From NCBI RefSeq assembly GCF_025698545.1, contig NC_068576.1, positions 48,415,890 to 48,479,889 on the forward strand: a DNA stretch of 64,000 nt. Direction: 5' to 3'. The notes under the pieces were generated by a model. That model saw only the letters and a program-made list of their open reading frames with translations, had not been told where the DNA came from and ran no database searches. This document shows, one piece after another, positions 57,504-64,000 of the stretch. This DNA comes from Gossypium raimondii. Lineage: Eukaryota > Streptophyta > Magnoliopsida > Malvales > Malvaceae. The position numbers and the translations under genes were made by a program. How positions within the stretch are numbered: the first letter of the stretch is position 1; each line of letters starts with the position of its first letter.

Positions 57504-58763
57504 ATGGCAAACATTGGTGCAATTGATCAAGAAAATGATCAAATGGATTTGCCCCCAGGTTTCAGGTTCCATCCAACAGATGAAGAGCTTATTTCTCACT
57601 ACTTATACAAGAAAGTTCTTGACGTTAACTTCAGTGCTAAAGCCATTGGAGAGGTGGATTTGAACAAGTCTGAGCCTTGGGAATTACCTTGTAAGAGTTG
57701 TTAATTTAACCTTTTTTGTCAAACATGTGACTGTTTTCTTGAAAAAAATTTCTTATGTGTTGTTTGGTTGCAGGGAAAGCGAAAATGGGTGAGAAAGAAT
57801 GGTATTTTTTCTGTGTGAGGGACAGGAAATACCCTACGGGGTTGAGGACAAATAGGGCGACTGATTCAGGGTACTGGAAAGCAACGGGGAAAGACAAAGA
57901 GATTTATAGAGGGAAATCATTGGTTGGGATGAAGAAAACACTTGTTTTTTACAAAGGGAGAGCTCCAAAAGGTGAAAAAACCAACTGGGTCATGCATGAA
58001 TACAGACTGGAAGGCAAGTATTCAGTCCACAATCTCCCTAAAACTGCCAAGGTAAAACCATCAATTTTCTTTTCCTCTGTTTTCCTTCTGTGTTAAAAGC
58101 AAGTTAAATCAATGGAGTTTTTGATGGATCTTTTTGCTTGTTTGTTTGTAGAATGAATGGGTTATTTGCAGGGTGTTTCAAAAGAGTTCTGGTGGGAAGA
58201 AAACTCATATTTCAGGTCTGGTTAATATGGGTTCATTTGGAAATGAATTGGGTCCTTCCGTTCTTCCACCATTAATGGATTCTTCTTCAAGTTTCAATGC
58301 CAAGAAAAACCCTGTTTCTGAATCGGTTTACGTGCCCTGCTTCTCCAATCCCGTTGACGTTCAACGCATTCAACTCGACACAATCGATCATTTTCCCGAG
58401 AATCCTCTCCTCCTCCCTGTTTCATCGAATCCAACAAATATTTTCCCGAGATTCCAAGCTCCAAACCCTTTCTTCTCGGCTCAACCCGTCACTTTCCCAC
58501 CCAATCTTCACCTCCCTGGCTCTGTTTTAATGCAAGACCAATCCATCCTCAGGGATTTACTTGAAAACCATGGATCAAACATGAAATCAGAGAGGGAAAC
58601 AATGGTTAGTGTTTCACAAGAAACTGGTTTAACCACTGATATCAACAATGAAATCTCTTCTGTTGTGTCCAATCTGGAGATTCGAAAGAGGCCATTTAAT
58701 GATCAACAACACCCTTCTGCTTCAACTGGACCTCTGGATTTCGATTGTTTCTGGCATTACTGA
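57504..58763 (+). CDS. NAC100: NAC transcription factor, NAC100-like, miR164 target
   Basis: Three exons: 57504-57690, 57774-58051 and 58152-58763 (stop TGA), with GT-AG introns at the usual NAC positions, encoding 358 residues. Residues 16 to ~165 form the NAC DNA-binding and dimerisation domain: [100 protein letters not shown]. The C-terminal activation region ends [20 protein letters not shown] and LDFDCFWHY, as in the ANAC079/080/100 branch. It acts in the nucleus. A miR164 site lies in exon 3. The ATG is the first in-frame ATG before DQMDLPPGF; the open frame begins with GTG upstream. The gene appears intact. NAC080 or NAC079 are alternative orthologues. Confidence 0.94.
58327..58347 (+). 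promoter_or_regulatory. miR164 target site in NAC exon 3
   Basis: TTTACGTGCCCTGCTTCTCC followed by A is complementary to miR164 except at two bases facing the miRNA 3' end (seed and cleavage site fully paired). It encodes VPCFSN, the hallmark of miR164-regulated NAC genes. This implies transcript cleavage by AGO1. Confidence 0.93.
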
Positions 58764-60710
58764 AAAAAAATCCCATTATTGTCTGCAAAATTAGAGTTTA
58801 TGTTACTATTATTGTCTGCCAAAAAAAAAAAAAAACACCATGGTTGGAGTTTGTGTACGAGATTTTCATTCAAGTGCTCTAAAATCACAACTTTGAAAGA
58901 AATTGAAGCTTAAAATCATGTAATATAAAATTATAATTAAATCCCAATATTACAAAAAAAAAAAACTTTTAAACTGCTCTTCTTTCTGAGTTTTGGTTAT
59001 TTCCGTATTTAAAAAATATTATTTTATTGTATGATGTAATATTATTATCATTATTGTCAATTTGCATAGATATAGTATTTGTCAGATATGAGATTCAGTT
59101 GGTAGCAAACTGATGATTATTTTCTTGATTTTAATTAAAATAATGGCAATTCAGCCTGTAGGATGTTACTGCTTACATCAATGGTGGCATGAGTTTCATT
59201 CTTATATTTCTTGTTTTATTCCTAAATCTTCATCTTATATCACCATATGCGGCTTTTCAATCCAATTTTACTACTATTCATCTTTTTCTTTCAATTTTGT
59301 AATTCTCAAAATATGATTTATATATTTTATCTATTATTTCTTTTATGCTTAACTTTTTTTAAAAAATTCATTTGAGCTCTTGGACGTTAGAATTTCTATC
59401 AATCAAGTTCTTTAACGGGTCATTTTAATGGTTAGCTGTTAAAGTGAAATGATTTGTCGTTTCTATTTTTGGTTGAGTTAATTGCGTAGATATTCTCAAA
59501 TTATGATTTTTTTAAATTGGTCCCAAATTTCAAAATATTTTAGTTACCTTCTTAAACTATCAATGTTTTATCAATCAATGTCTTTTGTTATTAAAATCAT
59601 TAAATGTCACATTAAATCTTATGTAACTAAGTTTAAAATGAAAGTTTTAAAGAAATATAGAATGTTGCGCATAACTTTTAAAAGCAAAAATAAAAATAAA
59701 GTAAAGAAAAAAGAGTGAACAATAAAGCTTTTGCAGAAGTTTTGAAAACCTCAAAATCTATTTTTACAAGATTAATTTTATTCTTAAATTTTTATTTTAA
59801 ATTATGTCACATAAGATTTAACTTATTATTTAGTTTTTAAATTAACAGAAAAACCTAATTAATATAACTTGGGGATATAATTAAAATAATTTGAAGTTTT
59901 GAATATCCAAGATTTCAGTCTAAAAACAATAGAAAATTTGGAAGGAACAAACTTATCTGTGAGCAGAAAGCTTGGATATTGCTGTTGCAAGCTGTGGTAA
60001 ATGATAATCTTAGATTTGGAAGACTAATAGCCTAATAGGTGCCGGTGAGAATAGCTTAGAGATTTATATTAAAGAGTTAAATTCCCTAAAATATTCTTTT
60101 GAAATAGTAAGACATTTTACATTAAAAAAAAAAAAACAAAGAAAGAAACAATTTCCCATTGACTTAAAAAGTTTTTAGATTGACCCATTTTATTTTCAAG
60201 AAATCACAAAAAAGTAAAATATTTTACATTAAAAACCTAATTCTTAATGTTTCATGTCATTCCAATTGATGTGCGAATGAAAAGAATAATAAAAAGCAAA
60301 TCCCATTTAGTTTACAAGGAATAACAGTAAGTATTAGTATGCACTATGCAACTCGTCATTAAATTAAACAAAAATATAGAGGACTAAAAATAAATACTAA
60401 TATTCTTATTTAAATATAATTAAATATTATTTGTAACTATTATAAATAAATATTAATAATTTTCGATTTTAAGATTTTAGGTTTAAAGTTTAAGATATTG
60501 AGGTTAAGGTCTAGGGTCTTAGGGTTAAAGTTTAGAGTTTTAGCATTTATTTATAATGAGTTATTATTTATATTCAAATAAAATTGTTAGTATTTATTTA
60601 TAAGCCCTCCATTATTCTTTATTTTATTTAATGATGAAATGTCATGTTATTATTCATCAATGATGCCTAAAACTTATGCGTTGATAGTGCATCAAACATT
60701 CTGCCTTTAA
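58764..60710. other. NAC 3' flank and intergenic sequence
   Basis: The 3' UTR follows the stop codon; the exact poly(A) site is uncertain. The rest is AT-rich, with a TAAGATTTTAGGTTTAAAGT-type simple repeat near 60465-60540 and no gene. Confidence 0.4.
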
Positions 60711-61360
60711 TTTAATCATGCGCTTTTATTAAATATATAGAACTACAATATATTTATTGAAAATATTTTTAAAATTGGCATAATGACTTATTTGGCCATC
60801 TAGTTTTTTAAAAAAAAGTCATTTTAGCCCTCCATTTTAATTTTCGCCTCTTTCAGCTATTAAACTTGTATTGTCTGTCAAATCACCCTAAAAATAGATG
60901 GAAAAGTTAATATTTATTAACTTTGTTAATGTGACAGTCCATGTGTATGCCACATCAACAATTAATTATTTTAAAAATTAAAAATATTTTTATAATTTTT
61001 ATACTTTTTAAATAATTTTAATTTTAAAAGAATACTTTTTATACATTTTTGAATTTTTTAAACTTTAAAAAATTAATTAATTGCTGATGTTGCATCAATG
61101 TGGCAATCCACATGTATGCACGCGTCGCAAGGTTATCAAACGTTAATTTTCTATTTATTTTGGATTGATTTGATAAATAACACAAATTTAAAGACTAAAA
61201 GAAATTAAAAGTTAAATAAAGTGCTAAAATGACTTTTTATAAAATTGAAACAACAAGTAGTTATTATGCAAAAATAAAAATAAACCATTTAATTTAATAA
61301 TGCACTTTTTTAAATGTAGAACTGTAATATTTTGTATTGAAAATATTAAAAAAGTGAAAT
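60711..61360. mobile_element. Fold-back element flanked by ~65-bp direct repeats
   Basis: A fold-back at 60778-61269 has ends GCATAATGACTTATT and, inverted, GCATAATAACTACTT, with AAAAGTCATTTTAGC in both arms. Outside it, 60711-60775 (AATTTAATCATGCGCTTTTA...) and 61290-61360 (AATTTAATAATGCACTTTTT...) are diverged direct copies. There is no coding. Confidence 0.55.
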
Positions 61361-61950
61361 AATAACTTAATCCTAGCAAAAACAATTACTTATTAACCAA
61401 ATATTGATTATTGACGGACTAAAACTACCAACACTTTGCATTCAACTTATTGTGCAACACTTTTTATTAGGGCAATTTTTGCACACAAAATAGAATTACA
61501 ATTTTTAAAGAATTTACCTTCTTTCCTTCGTCATTTCCTTCTTCCCAATGTTGTAACATGATAAAAGATAAAACAGTTACAGTTTTAAATATTAAAATTT
61601 AAGGTTGCATTCCTGTTTTCATCACTCAAATTTAAAATTTTTATTTTAATCACTAATATTATCGAAATTTAATATTTTGGTCACTCATCTGTTAAATCAC
61701 TAATAAAAACCTTTTTTATTAGCATAATGAGAAATATAGTCTTCTGGTTCTGCTCATGATTCTGCGGCCGATATGATAGTTTAAAAAGCCATCAAAAATG
61801 GGCAACCGGGACAATAAGTTATTATAGTAAAAGTCATTGCCACAAATGATAAGTGAGCGACCATCATCACCGGAGATCAAATCCGAGATAGTTAGTATTT
61901 TTTATGTGATTTGAAGTGTTGAGCAATGCTCGAAGGCGGATAGGATGAAC
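61361..61950. other. Intergenic, nothing recognised
   Basis: AT-rich. 61610-61700 contains half of a 'TTTTGGTCACTCATCTGTTAA' type MITE arm. No gene. Confidence 0.35.
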
Positions 61951-61955
61951 GAGTG

Positions 61956-62584
61956 GGAATTTAATCCTGAAATTGCATTGCATCATATATAAATTGATTA
62001 CTCTTTGATTTATTTTATGAACCATGAAGAATGCTTAGTACATTACTATGCTATAAAGTATATGCCTTGTCGGTTTTTTTTTTTTTTTTGCGGTTATATA
62101 CAATGATTTATAATTTAGACTCACACTGAGTCGTTGTAAACTTACTTCTCCTTTCTTGACCTCTCAAGTAGTACAGAAAACTAGAACATGGGATGACATC
62201 GGAGGACCCTCGGATTAGCAAGTTGTTTTCTTTTTTTTTTTCTATTATGAAGTTTTATTTAAGTTCCCTTAAAACAATTTATTTTCTGGTTGTAATTATT
62301 ATTATTATTCCGTGTTTTTATTTTAGGTTAAAAGTAGTTTAGGTTAGTTATTTAAAAAAAAACCATGATAATAAATTAATACTCTGAGATGGTGTGTGCT
62401 ATTTCAATTTAAAAAAACTATCAATTTTAATAAATGACTTCCGCAGTTCTATTTTTAATAACTAAAGATTTTGATAAACTCTTATCACAAATATAAAAAA
62501 AGAAGGCTTACAAGACCACTTCGGTGATCGAATGTAATGCCTTTGACTATGCTAAAACTCTTAGACCGAGTCGGGGGTGTTACA
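61956..62584 (-). mobile_element. LTR fragment, minus orientation
   Basis: The right end GGGGGTGTTACA (to 62584) is an inverted LTR start (TGTAACACCCCCGACTC). It shares TTCGGTGA and TGTAATG wording with the outer LTR ending at 50714. GAGTG follows at 62585-62589 and also occurs at 61951-61955, which could be the target duplication, but the left terminus then lacks TG. A truncated copy is equally likely. Confidence 0.5.
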
Positions 62585-62635
62585 GAGTGTCTAAAAGAAA
62601 CCTTAGTCTTTCTCTAATTGTATAGCATCAATAAT

Positions 62636-62912
62636 TGTAGAGGGGAGGTTGGTCTCAGACCCTTAACAAAAGGGTATTGTCCCATTCAGGGATTTTGTCC
62701 CCCGTAGGAAGCATTTTGGTTGATGTAGTACTAGTATTGTTAGGAATATTAATTATGTTTGGGATCGAACTATCAACCAAGTCTTAAATGGCTTACCTTA
62801 GCATGCGGGAGGCAAACGAACGTAGTTGGACTTTCATCGGAGTGCAGGAGACAAAATCCCAGAGTAGGATAATACCTTTGGTTGAGGGCCTGAAACCAAG
62901 TTGTCCTCAACA
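62636..62912. mobile_element. Short fold-back element, 277 bp, TSD ATAAT
   Basis: The ends TGTAGAGG...CCTCAACA are part of ~75-bp imperfect inverted arms (TTGGTCTCAGACCC against GGGCCTGAAACCAA; AGGGATTTTGTC against GACAAAATCCC). The 5-mers ATAAT at 62631-62635 and 62913-62917 match, though such AT-rich words are weak evidence. Class unresolved. Confidence 0.5.
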
Positions 62913-62917
62913 ATAAT

Positions 62918-64000
62918 AAATCAAAAAGTAATTGAAAAATAATAATAATGAAAAGTTGAGATTTGTTGTACATGTTAGAGTTACCATTAGTTATTCAGGA
63001 TGCGCGCATCTCATGAAATAGTTGAAATTTCAAGTAAAAAATAATAGAACGTAAATGAATAGAGGAATTAATAGGGATCAAAAAATGTGTTAAAAGACTT
63101 TTTTGAAAGAAAAGAAATGAGTGGGATATTTTTGCCAATTTTTTTATCCAATCTGATTTATTGTAATATAAAAGTTGAAGGGTGATGGATTCTTTTATAA
63201 AAATAATAGAGAACTAGATGCTTTTTAACATGGTGCAACTTTCAATGAACTTGAGTCAAGTAAATGGCATTCACTATTCATTAACCAATTTTAAATCTGG
63301 AAACAAAACCCAAAAAAGAGGTATAAAATGCAAAATCCATGTGAAGGATGGAATTTTCCCCCAAATCATCAAACCTTTAGCTTTTATCCAATTCATTCAT
63401 TCATTTCTTTCTTTGGTCAGTTATACTGTTCATTCATTTCATTAATCACATATTCCTTCTTCTTTTTTTTTCTTTTTTTCTTCTGTTATTGAATTTTGTT
63501 TTTTTTATTTATACATAAAAATATAAAATATTATTTTGATGGATTATTATTCTTAAGTTAAGGAAGTATAGGTGGAATTTTAGTTTTAAGCACATTACGA
63601 AATGTTATAATGCAGTCGAGGATTCGATCATTATTCTAGGCATGTAACATTTTTAAGATTCGTGACCAGTATTTATCTCTTAATGAACTTACAAAATGAA
63701 AAGGATTAATTATTAGACATATTCTGATAAATACCTTTAAAAAAATGTTGTGAATCCAATCCAACCCATGCAATCAAAAACAAATTCGAGTCCTACACGT
63801 CATGGTCCTTAACTATATTCAAGTGCGCTGATTGTCTTTGAAAAATTTTGTCAATACATAAACGTTTATGATTTACAATAAAATAATATTTATGTTGAAT
63901 ATTTTTAATAATTTGAATTTATATTTATATGATTAATATAGAAAAGAAAATTTGACACACCCCTAGCGTATACCTAAATTTGTCCAATCTTCCCATCTAG
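62918..64000. other. Intergenic, nothing recognised
   Basis: AT-rich with poly-T runs near 63460. The 75-codon open frame at 63218-63445 has no recognisable features. Confidence 0.35.

Noticed and set aside
1..64000. CRISPR arrays, bacterial operons, phage or organelle inserts
   Set aside because: None seen; regular arrays are LTR minisatellites, and genes have plant introns and promoters.

Overview
This is a plant nuclear window, AT-rich and dominated by transposable elements. Two intron-containing genes with canonical GT-AG introns lie in about 64 kb. Around them are Ty1/copia, Ty3/gypsy-type, LINE, hAT-MITE and fold-back repeats, plus degenerate CCCTAAA telomere-like tracts. The NAC gene, its miR164 site and the chloroplast thioredoxin-like gene identify a eudicot. 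The repeat style (2.5-3 kb LTRs beginning TGTAACACCCC, ACACGG/CCGTGT-rich LTRs, CGCGTCCACGTCAGCGCGA fold-backs) suggests a Malvaceae genome such as cotton. That last step is inference from memory.

Layout. 1-3.7 kb: a copia gag pseudogene (minus strand) split by a 2.76 kb solo LTR. 4.33-4.91 kb: a probable Pol II snoRNA gene with site II motifs, TATA box, telo-box and two C/D-box snoRNA candidates. 6.04-13.80 kb: a copia element with 138-bp LTRs and a 5-bp target duplication, its coding part decayed and split by a 3.03 kb solo LTR. 15.45-17.94 kb: another solo LTR with exact target duplication. 18.6-21.4 kb: a fold-back element and rearranged LTR fragments. 23.24-24.36 kb: a four-exon chloroplast thioredoxin-like (ACHT4/5-type) gene on the minus strand. 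24.8-29.6 kb: fold-back elements, including a compound palindromic cluster with telomere-like sequence. 32.8-39.4 kb: a degraded L1-type LINE containing an 8-bp-TSD hAT MITE and a 2.56 kb solo LTR. 44.3-53.7 kb: nested LTR material including a 3.03 kb LTR and a gypsy gag remnant. 57.2-58.76 kb: a three-exon NAC gene (NAC100-like) on the plus strand. 58.8-64 kb: intergenic sequence with fold-backs and an LTR fragment.

The two genes are head-to-head and 33 kb apart. In Arabidopsis, as I recall, ANAC100 (At5g61430) and ACHT5 (At5g61440) are neighbours, so this looks like conserved microsynteny stretched by repeats. The less expected signals are the snoRNA gene and the LTR-internal arrays of short hairpins, in one of which the stem bases change in compensating pairs between copies.
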